Below are positions 29,332 to 37,774 of a stretch of 43,851 bases of DNA, in pieces (the first letter of the stretch is position 1; every line of letters starts with the position of its first letter). Position numbers and translations under genes: made by a program. The DNA is from a virus, in IMG/VR virus record IMGVR_UViG_3300044987_001359, positions 1 to 43,851 of that record, one strand, 5' to 3'. The notes below the pieces were generated by a model, which had not been told where the DNA came from, ran no database searches, and worked only from the letters and a program-made list of their open reading frames with translations.

Positions 29332-30400
29332 TATCTGTTAGTGTTAGAGGGAATGAACGTAATTGCCCAGGCCAAATTATTCTTACTGCACCATTTATAC
29401 CATTTTCCGCATTTCTAGTCGAACCGCCTACCCCACCGCCGCCGCCGGCACCATAGTAACCAAATGAACCAAATGAACCATCTCCGCCATTACCGCGTGT
29501 TATTGTTGAGGATCCGCCTATTCCTCCAGCACCGTTTGGCCCCGAACCATACACTCCTACGCCACCACCGTTGCCGCCGGTTGCTTCTCGTATGGTATCG
29601 CTTATATATCCAGAACCACCTCCACCTGCACCGCCTCCTAATCCCGCAGTGCCCGCAAAGCCGGCGGACGATGCAGGAGATCCTGTTGGTCTTGCACCTC
29701 GAGCGCCCGCTCCTCCTATTCCGGTATAGCCAGCTGCGCCACCGCCGCCTGGTGCTCGAAAACCTACAGAAGAAGTATCTATACTTCCACCAGCTCCACC
29801 AATTGAACCTCCGCTATATACTCCCCCAAGAGTGCCACCGTCTCCTAGTGCAGATGAGCCAATACTAATGGTTGCATTTGCCGACGATTTTCCTCCGGAT
29901 TGTCCTCCACCGCCGACACAGGAGAATGCGCTAGATCCACCGCCACTTCCTGCTTCTTGAGTAGTTGTTCCGCTAATTGTTATTTGACCAGTACCTCCTG
30001 CGCCGACAACAATATTATAACTTTGATTAGGAATAACCGCAACCGCATTTCTATAAGCTAGCGCACCGCCGCCACCACCGCCTCCTACGCCAATAAGATT
30101 CGTTCCGGCACTACCGCCTCCACCTCCACCAATACATAAAACAGAAATGGATGTTACGTCAGACGGGCATACCCAAGTGTATGTACCGGGAGTAGTAAAT
30201 TCTTCTTGCCCAAATGCATAATAAGACTTACCATAGAAATCGCTCAATGAAATTGTACCGGATGGAATATCTGCTAAGTCTCTAGCATCTATATCATTTA
30301 TACTTATTGTAGCGTTGGCTGCTTTAAATAATTCAAGATTAACTGAAAGACCTGATATATTTCCACCGAGACTAATTGCACCCGAATTCAATAAAGCCAT
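29324..30400 (-). CDS. Glycine-rich tail adhesin
   Basis: A 358-residue protein: residues 1-60 form a base domain with a repeated-strand look (LLNSGAISLGGNISGLSV, GTISLSDFYGKS), followed by FTTPGTYTWVCPSDVTSISV (about 70-90) and then poly-Gly blocks until NGINGAVRIIWPG. This is the GRM/Gly_rich_2 type of phage adhesin. Located directly downstream of the collagen-like fibre and upstream of the S8 protease. No ribosome site is obvious; it starts in the TAATG overlap with the 30400 gene. Confidence 0.85.
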   Translation of the reverse strand: MALLNSGAISLGGNISGLSVNLELFKAANATISINDIDARDLADIPSGTISLSDFYGKSYYAFGQEEFTTPGTYTWVCPSDVTSISVLCIGGGGGGSAGTNLIGVGGGGGGGALAYRNAVAVIPNQSYNIVVGAGGTGQITISGTTTQEAGSGGGSSAFSCVGGGGQSGGKSSANATISIGSSALGDGGTLGGVYSGGSIGGAGGSIDTSSVGFRAPGGGGAAGYTGIGGAGARGARPTGSPASSAGFAGTAGLGGGAGGGGSGYISDTIREATGGNGGGVGVYGSGPNGAGGIGGSSTITRGNGGDGSFGSFGYYGAGGGGGVGGSTRNAENGINGAVRIIWPGQLRSFPLTLTDNV

Positions 30401-33400
30401 TACTTATCCTTTAGCTCATTGACTTTTACGTCTAATTCTTTAATTGCTTCAATAATTAGAGGTATCAATCTTTCATATCTAACAGTTAAATATTTTTCAT
30501 CAATTGGCGCAGGGGCAACTACTTCTGGTTGTACTTTTTGTACTTCCTGTGCGGATACACCCACCTCTTGTTTAACTTCATATCCTAATGCCTGGGCAAT
30601 TTCATTTGCCTGATAATAAAATCCAGATAATTGTTTAATTTTATCTAATGCGTCGGTAATAGGACCTAATTTAGTTTTTAATCTATCATCCGAATAATAT
30701 GCAGTTATATTATTCGTTGCTCGAATTTCACCCGCTGTACCTGATGCGGTTGTACCTACACCTAAAGAATTTACTTGACCATTTGATCCAGTTGAAAATC
30801 CACCAGCAGGGCCTGTTGCACCAGTTGAACCAATTGTACCAGTTGCTCCAGTTGCTCCTACTCCAGTTGCACCAGTTGGGCCTAATATCGATCCCGCTAA
30901 AATAACATTAGAATTATTAAGTGTAATTTGTAAATTTGCGCCACTTACATTAGCAGAAACTATGTACAATCCGGTTGCACCTATTACGCCTGTTGCACCG
31001 GTTGCTCCTAATCCCGTAGCTCCGGTCGCTCCTGTTGAACCAGTTGCTCCTGGTACTGTAGAATCTGCGCCTGTTGCACCTTGTACGCCGGTTGAGCCAA
31101 CATTACCTGTTAATCCGGTCGCCCCTTGTACTCCGGTTGCGCCCGTTGCTCCACTAGGTCCTTGAATGGTACCAACATTTGTAAATGTATTTCCAGAATA
31201 TACCCAAAGATTTCCGGTAATTAAATATCCATCCCCATTGACATTGCCGCTTACAGGGAAAGAAGATGAGTCTGGTAATGAAGCTAGTATAGTTACACTT
31301 GTTCCAGCAGGCCCCGTTGCACCGGTTGAACCAGTTGCCCCAGTATTCCCGGTTAATCCAATTAGTCCAGATGCACCAATAAAACCGGTTGCTCCGGTAT
31401 TACCGGTAAATCCGGTTGCACCCGTTGGACCAAATACATATCCCGCATTAATTGCATTTGCGTCATTTAAAGTAATTATTAAATTTGCATTACTTACATT
31501 AGCGGAAACTACATATAACCCCGTTGCACCTTGTACGCCGGTTGAGCCAACATTACCAGTTACACCCGTTGCTCCCGTTGCTCCGCGAATACCTGTTGCG
31601 CCAATCGAACCAATACCCGTTGCACCTTGTATGCCTGTCGCACCGGTTGAGCCAATGTTACCGGTTAGGCCTGTTACACCGGTCGCACCTGTTGGACCTA
31701 ATATGTATCCTGCATTAATTGTATTTGAATCATTTAATGTAATAACCAAATTTGCGGTACTTACGTTTGCAGAAATTATGTATAGACCAGATACACCCGT
31801 TGCACCAGTTGATCCTGTTAAACCTACATTACCAGTCAAACCAATCGAACCCGTTGCACCTTGAACTCCGGTTGCTCCAGTATTACCGGTTAATCCTATT
31901 ACCCCAGTTGCACCTTGTATGCCGGTTGCCCCAGTCAAACCAATCGAACCCGTTGCACCTTGAACTCCGGTTGCTCCAGTATTACCGGTTAATCCGGTCG
32001 CACCTTGTATGCCTGTTGCACCTTGAACTCCGGTTGCTCCAGTATTACCGGTAATACCAGTTGAGCCAGTTAAACCTACATTACCAGTTAATCCTATTAC
32101 GCCAGTTGACCCAGTATTTCCTGTTAATCCGGTTGCGCCGGTTGATCCAGTTAAACCTACATTACCAGTTAATCCTATTACGCCGGTTGCGCCTTGGATT
32201 CCAGTTGCTCCAGTATTTCCTGTTAATCCTATTACGCCAGTTGCGCCAGGTGGACCTTCAATGCGACCAACATTTGTAACTACATTACTGGCAAACACAT
32301 AAAGATTGCCTTCAATTAAATACCCAGACCCATCTATTGCGGTTGGAGGTAATAAATTGACATTCGCAACACTTCCTAAAATTGTTACACTTGTACCTGC
32401 TGTACCCGTTGAACCAATCGGTCCAATCGTACCTTGCATACCTTCTGGGCCAGTTGCACCTGTATATCCTCTAGGACCTTGTACTAATCCTACGTTTGTC
32501 CAAGTTGTACTGTTCCATACATGTAAATTACTGGTAATTAGATAACCATCACCTGTAGTTGCACTGCCTGGTAACAAGGATACATTTGCAAGTTCTCCTT
32601 TAATTATTATTGCCCCGGGGTTTACCCCTCCGATTGTTGAACCAACCGGTAAACTTAATCCTCCAGTGGTAGGGTCAACTGATAATTCAACCCCGCCCAA
32701 ATCTAAAGTTTGTGCAGCAAAATATCCCGTTTTCCATCTTGCAGTAGGCGAACCAATATTATACGTTAAATTATCTTTAGGTAATATGTTGCCAAGATAT
32801 ACAGTATCTGCAGCATTCAAATCAGTAATAACTCTGGTTGAAGTATAATATAAATTTGTTGCTTCTTGAACAGTATCTGTAGTTAATACGACTGCTCCGG
32901 TTGCACCATTAACAGATGTTACTCCACCTACAACATTAATTATGCCATTTGCTTGGTCATAAGAACCAGTGCCCGTTACCGAAATTGCTTGACGAACTCG
33001 ATTAGTAGTATGATATAAATTAGAACCTTCTGCAATATTTGTAGTAGTTAATACAACTGCGCCAGTCGCACCATTGACTGATGTTACGCCGCCTACGATA
33101 TTGATTATACCATTTGCCTGATCATATGAACCAGTGCCTGTTACAGAAATTGTTGATCTAACTCTAGAATTTGTGTAGTATAAATTAGTATTCTCTGCAA
33201 TATTTGCGGTAGTTAACACTACGGTACCGGGACCCTCACCATTTACAGATGTTACATACGAATTTGCAGATCTAAATTCCGATTGACCTATAACACGCCA
33301 ATTGCCATCAGTGTATACTAAAATAGCATCATCGCCAATTGCTGAGAAGTTTAAATCTACTCCAGCAATATTCCCTGCTAATCTAGATGTACCACCTTGA

Positions 33401-33702
33401 CTACTTGTGGTAGTGAATATTTTTATTTGCCCATTTGCTCCGCGAGGAACCGTTACTTGCTGTAAGCTTGAACCTACTCTAATATGGGTAATAGGAGTCG
33501 TTAAATCGACTGTGCCTGCACCATTAATTACCTGAGGAGTACCACCGAAAGAAACATTTCCGCTTAGACTAAGACCGGCAAAATTCTTAAGCAAATCATT
33601 TACGCTAATACTTTTACTAGCATTAGATTGGACAACATATAATAAATCTGTAGGATTTGCTGTAGTAATTCTGGTTAATTCTGATATTTTTAGTTTTGCC
33701 AT
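30400..33702 (-). CDS. Collagen-like tail fibre with S74 chaperone
   Basis: A 1100-residue fibre. Residues ~1-100 carry a base domain ([20 protein letters not shown]). Three copies of a VTSVNG-/LYYTNSRVR-type repeat lie at ~150-270. The bulk (~405-985) is Gly-X-Y collagen-like ([14 protein letters not shown]-type), interrupted by [14 protein letters not shown]- and [18 protein letters not shown]-type modules. The C-terminus is an S74 intramolecular chaperone (Ser1004 in [41 protein letters not shown]) that trims itself after trimerisation. This is a receptor-binding or long tail fibre. A single upstream ATG, 33702. Confidence 0.92.
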   Translation of the reverse strand: MAKLKISELTRITTANPTDLLYVVQSNASKSISVNDLLKNFAGLSLSGNVSFGGTPQVINGAGTVDLTTPITHIRVGSSLQQVTVPRGANGQIKIFTTTSSQGGTSRLAGNIAGVDLNFSAIGDDAILVYTDGNWRVIGQSEFRSANSYVTSVNGEGPGTVVLTTANIAENTNLYYTNSRVRSTISVTGTGSYDQANGIINIVGGVTSVNGATGAVVLTTTNIAEGSNLYHTTNRVRQAISVTGTGSYDQANGIINVVGGVTSVNGATGAVVLTTDTVQEATNLYYTSTRVITDLNAADTVYLGNILPKDNLTYNIGSPTARWKTGYFAAQTLDLGGVELSVDPTTGGLSLPVGSTIGGVNPGAIIIKGELANVSLLPGSATTGDGYLITSNLHVWNSTTWTNVGLVQGPRGYTGATGPEGMQGTIGPIGSTGTAGTSVTILGSVANVNLLPPTAIDGSGYLIEGNLYVFASNVVTNVGRIEGPPGATGVIGLTGNTGATGIQGATGVIGLTGNVGLTGSTGATGLTGNTGSTGVIGLTGNVGLTGSTGITGNTGATGVQGATGIQGATGLTGNTGATGVQGATGSIGLTGATGIQGATGVIGLTGNTGATGVQGATGSIGLTGNVGLTGSTGATGVSGLYIISANVSTANLVITLNDSNTINAGYILGPTGATGVTGLTGNIGSTGATGIQGATGIGSIGATGIRGATGATGVTGNVGSTGVQGATGLYVVSANVSNANLIITLNDANAINAGYVFGPTGATGFTGNTGATGFIGASGLIGLTGNTGATGSTGATGPAGTSVTILASLPDSSSFPVSGNVNGDGYLITGNLWVYSGNTFTNVGTIQGPSGATGATGVQGATGLTGNVGSTGVQGATGADSTVPGATGSTGATGATGLGATGATGVIGATGLYIVSANVSGANLQITLNNSNVILAGSILGPTGATGVGATGATGTIGSTGATGPAGGFSTGSNGQVNSLGVGTTASGTAGEIRATNNITAYYSDDRLKTKLGPITDALDKIKQLSGFYYQANEIAQALGYEVKQEVGVSAQEVQKVQPEVVAPAPIDEKYLTVRYERLIPLIIEAIKELDVKVNELKDK
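30770..32490 (-). repeat. Collagen-like repeat region of the fibre
   Basis: Low-complexity DNA encoding hundreds of Gly-X-Y triplets with GATG/GLTGN/GSTG units; nearly identical 30-60-bp segments recur (for example around 31840-32220). It explains the many antisense Pro-rich reading frames and is prone to length change. Confidence 0.9.
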
Positions 33703-33708
33703 CTTTTA

Positions 33709-34557
33709 TTATATGCCTCTGATCATACATCCGTTGAACCAGGTAATATTTGGGGAATTAACTGCTGTAACAGATATGTCCCCGCCCGAACCTTGTTGAA
33801 CGTATATTTCGAAATAATCTGTCGTGCCATTAGCATACACCACAGAACTTACTTGCATTGCCCAGAAGGTTGCGGCAATTTGTGTGCCACTTTGATTGGT
33901 GCCGCGCTTGTGTTCTGAACCATTCTTCCAGATAACAATCATCATTTCGCCGGTGCCGCTGGCGCCATCCAGTCGAACTTCTGCGTTTAATTGATAATAC
34001 CCTTCGACTGTGGGAGTGAATCTTGAACTGGTATAGTTGTTGTTGGTATCAAATTCTTCTGCTTGGAACAGTACTTTTTGTTGGCTACCTGTTGTTATAG
34101 TCTGGGGTGTGGCATTAGCGTAGGCACCAAATGCTGGTCCGGCAACTACTGCGCTGGTCCAAGCACTACCATTATAGTATTGCGGTACATTTAAATTAGA
34201 ATTATAAATTGTATCACCAACAGTCGCAATAATATTACTTCTATTTGCAGTTGTATATGATCTAAGTCTTATTGGAGAACTTGTAAGTACAACAGCGCCC
34301 CCATTTGCACCATTCGCACTTAAATTAATGTTTGTTGCCGATGTTAGTGTTGGTACGCCAAATCCTGCAGAGGCAAAAGTATTTGCAGTTACCGATCCGG
34401 TAAATCTAATATTACCTTCAACATTTGAATTTGGACTTATCCCGGCATAAATGTTTGCAAGATTCTTATAAACTAAGTCGTTACCTTGCACCACTAGTAT
34501 ATCATTATTACTGGCGGCGCCTGCATTAATTTGTAACCTACTTATTCGTCTTGCCAT
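33709..34557 (-). CDS. MARRISR fibre protein with C1q-like head
   Basis: A 282-residue protein. The first ~115 residues (ARRISRLQINAGAASNNDIL, IYAGISPNSNVEGNIRFTG, FGVPTLTSATNINL) are paralogous to the 36087-36548 protein. Residues ~150-282 resemble a C1q/TNF-like beta domain (FTPTVEGYYQLNAEVRLDGA, KRGTNQSG, VSSVVYANGTTDYFEIYVQQ, FNGCMIRG), a common trimeric receptor-binding head. Probably a short tail fibre. A late-type box (34585-34592) lies 28 bases upstream. Confidence 0.85.
   Translation of the reverse strand: MARRISRLQINAGAASNNDILVVQGNDLVYKNLANIYAGISPNSNVEGNIRFTGSVTANTFASAGFGVPTLTSATNINLSANGANGGAVVLTSSPIRLRSYTTANRSNIIATVGDTIYNSNLNVPQYYNGSAWTSAVVAGPAFGAYANATPQTITTGSQQKVLFQAEEFDTNNNYTSSRFTPTVEGYYQLNAEVRLDGASGTGEMMIVIWKNGSEHKRGTNQSGTQIAATFWAMQVSSVVYANGTTDYFEIYVQQGSGGDISVTAVNSPNITWFNGCMIRGI
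34310..34557. repeat. Paralogous N-terminal module (copy 1)
   Basis: The first ~82 codons of the 33709-34557 gene are nearly identical in DNA and protein to those at 36301-36548. Duplication or recombination substrate. Confidence 0.85.
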
Positions 34558-34584
34558 TTACTTTTTCTCGTGTACTAATATCTA

Positions 34585-34592
34585 TATTTATG
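34585..34592 (-). promoter_or_regulatory. Putative late promoter box CATAAATA
   Basis: CATAAATA on the minus strand, 28 bases before the start of the 34557 fibre gene, in a 66-base non-coding gap. Confidence 0.45.
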
Positions 34593-34623
34593 ATGTAACA
34601 ATCTTATGATATGGGAATGCAGT

Positions 34624-35748
34624 TTAAAATGTAATTGAACCAGACGACGTCCACTTATATATTCTGTACCCACCTGCAATTGTTACATTGGGTGATCCTG
34701 TAGTCGCAGTTGCTGATGCATAACTGTCAGCGTATCGTATAATAACGATACCCGATCCGCCAGAGCCAGCATTACCAGTTTGACCGGCATTTTGCCAATC
34801 ATTGCCAGTGCCACCACCACCGCCGCCAGTGTTTGTGGTTCCGCTTGTTGCCGTTACGCCACCTCCGGATGGGGATCCTGCTCCGCCACCACCTGCTCCG
34901 CCCGTACCTACAGTACCTCTTGATCCGCCACCGCCACCGCCGGCATATATATAATCAATATTCCAAGAAGCATATGTACCTGAACCGACAATCGAAGCCA
35001 CCGTTACGGTTAAAGATAATCCGGAATAACTTGCAACTGCCCCATACATATAATTTGATACGTCATAGTACATTCGTATTGGCTGGCCGGCGGAATAACT
35101 TAAACCAGACGCAACAGTAAATGTTTTTGTGCCAGTGCCCATTGCCACACTACTTGTACTTGTGGTCGTACCCGTAATTGTTGAGATTAAACCAACACCA
35201 CCATTACCATTGCCGCCGCTGGTGCATGATGCGCCGACTGCGCCTGCGCCGCCACCACCACCACCTCCGTACCCGGGAGCTTGAAGCTTGCCGCCGGTGC
35301 CGCCATTATTACCTTGTCCACCTACTCCAGCGCCGCCAGATGCATCCCCCTGATTTGATCCGCCACCGCCACCGCCACCAGAGCCACCGCTTCCGCCGGT
35401 AATCCGCGGCGCATTGTCGGTGCTGGCGTCGCAACCGCCATATCCACCGCCAGTAGATGTAATTGAGGAGAATACAGAATTTGAACCTTGAGTTCCGTTG
35501 CCGTCATTAATAGCTCCAGCACCGCCTGCCCCCACTGTAACAGTAATCTGGACTCCAATAGCCGTAGCTAATCCAGTTGCAGTTCTGAATCCACCAGCAC
35601 CGCCACCTGCCGCATCATTCGCGCCGCCACCACCGCCACCCGCAACTACCAAATATTCAACAGGAATAGTTAGTCTAGGATTATTAAGTCCCAAGACATT
35701 TGTAAACCTAGTGCTGATTTTTTGGAGGCTGTGCGTTTTTATCGCCAT
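34624..35748 (-). CDS. Glycine-rich tail adhesin
   Basis: A 374-residue protein. After a 30-residue helical base (KTHSLQKISTRFTNVLGLNN) it starts the module VEYLVVAGGGGGG, then GFRTATGLATAIGVQITVTV, poly-Gly runs, a non-glycine insertion (~195-265; MGTGTKTFTVASGLSYSAG...SWNIDYIY), and ends SGIVIIRYADSYASATATTG and a terminal YKWTSSGSITF. It is paralogous to the 36566-37435 gene, which lacks the insertion. The insertion may form the variable receptor loop. ATG overlaps the upstream gene's stop by one base. Confidence 0.88.
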   Translation of the reverse strand: MAIKTHSLQKISTRFTNVLGLNNPRLTIPVEYLVVAGGGGGGANDAAGGGAGGFRTATGLATAIGVQITVTVGAGGAGAINDGNGTQGSNSVFSSITSTGGGYGGCDASTDNAPRITGGSGGSGGGGGGGSNQGDASGGAGVGGQGNNGGTGGKLQAPGYGGGGGGGAGAVGASCTSGGNGNGGVGLISTITGTTTSTSSVAMGTGTKTFTVASGLSYSAGQPIRMYYDVSNYMYGAVASYSGLSLTVTVASIVGSGTYASWNIDYIYAGGGGGGSRGTVGTGGAGGGGAGSPSGGGVTATSGTTNTGGGGGGTGNDWQNAGQTGNAGSGGSGIVIIRYADSYASATATTGSPNVTIAGGYRIYKWTSSGSITF

Positions 35749-36077
35749 TAACTAATCTCCGAACCAAACACATTAAAACTTGTTGTAGATGCATTTGCAT
35801 ACACGGTGATTATATCAGTTGTAGCTAATGTTATTCCGACTGTTAAACTAATAGAATCATATGCAGGAACCACAGTGTTAAAAGATATATAATGTTTTGG
35901 AACTAATGTTTCGCCGCCTGGTCTAATTGCAATTCTAAAAGTATCGTTAGCTATGCCTTGATTACACACATTAATTGTAGATACAACTGTACTTGTTGCC
36001 GCCGGAACCGTATACAGCGTAGTGAATGTATTTGATGCGGGATTAACTTGTCCTAAAACTTTGTATGTTGTTGCCAT
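35748..36077 (-). CDS. 109-aa virion-associated protein (FGSEI family)
   Basis: Second of three paralogues (see 14609-14938 and 37435-37764): TTYKVLGQVNPASNTFTTLYTVPA..., VCNQGIANDTFRIAIRPGG, ends FNVFGSEIS. It lies between a MARRISR-type protein and a glycine-rich adhesin, repeating the order seen elsewhere. Confidence 0.85.
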   Translation of the reverse strand: MATTYKVLGQVNPASNTFTTLYTVPAATSTVVSTINVCNQGIANDTFRIAIRPGGETLVPKHYISFNTVVPAYDSISLTVGITLATTDIITVYANASTTSFNVFGSEIS

Positions 36078-36086
36078 ATGATTTCC

Positions 36087-36548
36087 CTATGCTCCCATTA
36101 GTAAAAATGGGCTTACTGATTCTGCAGATGCACCTGCACCAATGTTTGCCCAAGATGAGCCATTGTAATATTGCACCGTTGCTGTATTAGAATTATATAT
36201 TACATCACCAGACGTTGAGGTTAAACTTGTTAAATTCAATGTGGAATAACTTCTTAATCGCAATGCCGAATTTTGTATTACAACTGCGCCGCCATTATAC
36301 CCATTTGCATTTAAATTGATGTTTGTTGCGGATGTTAATGTTGGTACGCCGAACCCGGTAGAAGCAAATGAATTAGCTGTAACGGAACCGGTAAATCTAA
36401 TATTACCTTCAACATTTGAATTTGGACTTATCCCAGCATAAATGTTTGCAAGATTTTTATAAACTAAGTCGTTACCTTCTACTACCAGTATATCATTATT
36501 ACTAGCGGTGCCTGCATTAATTTGTAACCTACTTATTCTTCTTGCCAT
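36087..36548 (-). CDS. Short MARRISR fibre protein
   Basis: A 153-residue protein. Residues 1-110 repeat the base of the 33709-34557 protein (SNNDILVVEGNDLVYKNLAN, ISPNSNVEGNIRFTGS, NINLNANGYNGGAVVI), then VQYYNGSSWANIG and a short end PFLLMGA. The shared N-terminus with a different ending shows that the C1q head has been lost or swapped. No clear ribosome site. Confidence 0.83.
   Translation of the reverse strand: MARRISRLQINAGTASNNDILVVEGNDLVYKNLANIYAGISPNSNVEGNIRFTGSVTANSFASTGFGVPTLTSATNINLNANGYNGGAVVIQNSALRLRSYSTLNLTSLTSTSGDVIYNSNTATVQYYNGSSWANIGAGASAESVSPFLLMGA
36301..36548. repeat. Paralogous N-terminal module (copy 2)
   Basis: Matches 34310-34557 for ~82 codons; divergence begins after ~90 residues. 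Suggests tandem duplication followed by tip swapping. Confidence 0.85.
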
Positions 36549-36565
36549 TTAGGTTTCTCTAAGTC

Positions 36566-37435
36566 TTAAAATGTTATAGTACCGGATGTGGTCCACTTGT
36601 ATACTCGGTAACCACCTGCAACTGTTATGGTTGGGCTACCGGTGGTTGCCGTTGCTGCAGGAAATGTATCAGCATATCTTATAATGACAACACCCGAACC
36701 GCCAGCTAACCCTGGACCACCTGCGTTATTACCACCGCCACCACCGCCGCCTCCAGTATTTACGGTCCCTGCTGAGCCGGCACTTGAGCCGCCGAGCGCG
36801 CCGTTGCCGCCACCTCCAACTCCACCTGATCCAACAGTCCCACCATCATTGCCACCACCACCTCCGCCTGCGTATGTTACTGATGCGCCAGAAATAGAGG
36901 ATGTTGACCCAGCACCCCCGTCGCCCGCCTTTCCTGGCGACGAAGCGGATCCGGCAGCACTGGCTCCACCGCCACCGCCACCATATCTGCCCCCACTTCC
37001 ATTTCCCCCGCCAATATTGCCCTCACCCGGTGGGCTAGGTGTGAGTGGTGAGGCGGATCCTCCATCTGCTCCCGCGCTGCCGCCAGAACTGCCGCCAGCG
37101 GCTCCGGCTCCGCCAACCCAACTTCCACCGCGGCCGCCGCCGGTCGAAGTTATACTACCAAAAACAGAAGGACTTCCATTGGTAATGTTTGCTCCTCCGG
37201 CACCTACCGTAACAGTTATAGGTGTTCCTGAAGAAACTGCTAAATTGTTAGCGGTTCTATATCCGCCGGCGCCGCCGCCGCCTCCAACAGTATCGCCGCC
37301 GCCTCCGCCCCCAGCAACAACCAAATATTCAACTGAGTTTGTTGAGTTTATGGATTGAATAGTTCTAAGACCAAGGGAATTTACTCGGTTACTTTGAGCA
37401 ACAATACTTCGAGTAGAATGGCGAATGATGGACAT
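36566..37435 (-). CDS. Glycine-rich tail adhesin
   Basis: A 289-residue protein: a helical base (SIIRHSTRSIVAQSNRVNSL), the VEYLVVAGGGGGG strand (36-48), GAGGYRTANNLAVSSGTPIT, very high Gly content (GGGGGASAAGSAS-type), and the ending SGVVIIRYADTFPAATATTG plus YRVYKWTTSGTITF. Closest to the 34624-35748 protein. The poly-Gly core is unusually long and almost charge-free. No ribosome site; it starts one base inside the upstream stop. Confidence 0.87.
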   Translation of the reverse strand: MSIIRHSTRSIVAQSNRVNSLGLRTIQSINSTNSVEYLVVAGGGGGGDTVGGGGGAGGYRTANNLAVSSGTPITVTVGAGGANITNGSPSVFGSITSTGGGRGGSWVGGAGAAGGSSGGSAGADGGSASPLTPSPPGEGNIGGGNGSGGRYGGGGGGASAAGSASSPGKAGDGGAGSTSSISGASVTYAGGGGGGNDGGTVGSGGVGGGGNGALGGSSAGSAGTVNTGGGGGGGGNNAGGPGLAGGSGVVIIRYADTFPAATATTGSPTITVAGGYRVYKWTTSGTITF

Positions 37436-37764
37436 TAGTAAATCTCTGTCCCGAATAAAGTAAAGGCTACGTTGCCTTGGAATGAATATACTGTTATCTT
37501 ATCTGTTGCCCCAAGCGACATGCCCAAGGTAAGACCAATTGCATCCTGAGCAGGTAATGCCGCATCAAAAACAATATATTGCTGCGTTGTTATTGCGTTA
37601 CCAGATGGTCTAGCTAATACTCTAAATGTCACATTAGCTGCGGTTGTATTACAAATATTCAATGTAGAGATAACTGCGTTATTACCTGCAGGTACGGTAT
37701 ATAAATCTGTAAATGTATTTGCTATTGGTAGAGACTGCCCAAGAATTTTATAATTTTTTGCCAT
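37435..37764 (-). CDS. 109-aa virion-associated protein (FGSEI family)
   Basis: Third paralogue of the 109-residue family: KNYKILGQSLPIANTFTDLYTVPA, ICNTTAANVTFRVLARPSG, ends AFTLFGTEIY. It lies between a glycine-rich adhesin (downstream) and the MPIINKG fibre (upstream). Confidence 0.85.
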   Translation of the reverse strand: MAKNYKILGQSLPIANTFTDLYTVPAGNNAVISTLNICNTTAANVTFRVLARPSGNAITTQQYIVFDAALPAQDAIGLTLGMSLGATDKITVYSFQGNVAFTLFGTEIY

Positions 37765-37774
37765 TTTATTTTCC

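Noticed and set aside
31166-31864. A 232-residue plus-strand frame within the collagen-like fibre
   Set aside because: Antisense of the Gly-X-Y repeat, giving repeated PVAPV-type residues; no start context and opposite to all accepted genes.
30770-32490. Possible CRISPR-like array of short repeats
   Set aside because: Repeats are in-frame Gly-X-Y codons with variable spacing and no distinct spacers or palindromic repeats; a collagen-like coding repeat explains them.
34833-35402. Plus-strand Arg/His/Leu-rich frames
   Set aside because: These are shadow frames of the glycine-rich adhesin on the opposite strand; composition follows from CCN/CGN codons.
36627-37358. A 243-residue plus-strand frame rich in proline
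   Set aside because: It is exactly antisense to the glycine-rich adhesin; GGX codons read backwards give Pro/Ala. No ribosome site or promoter on the plus strand.
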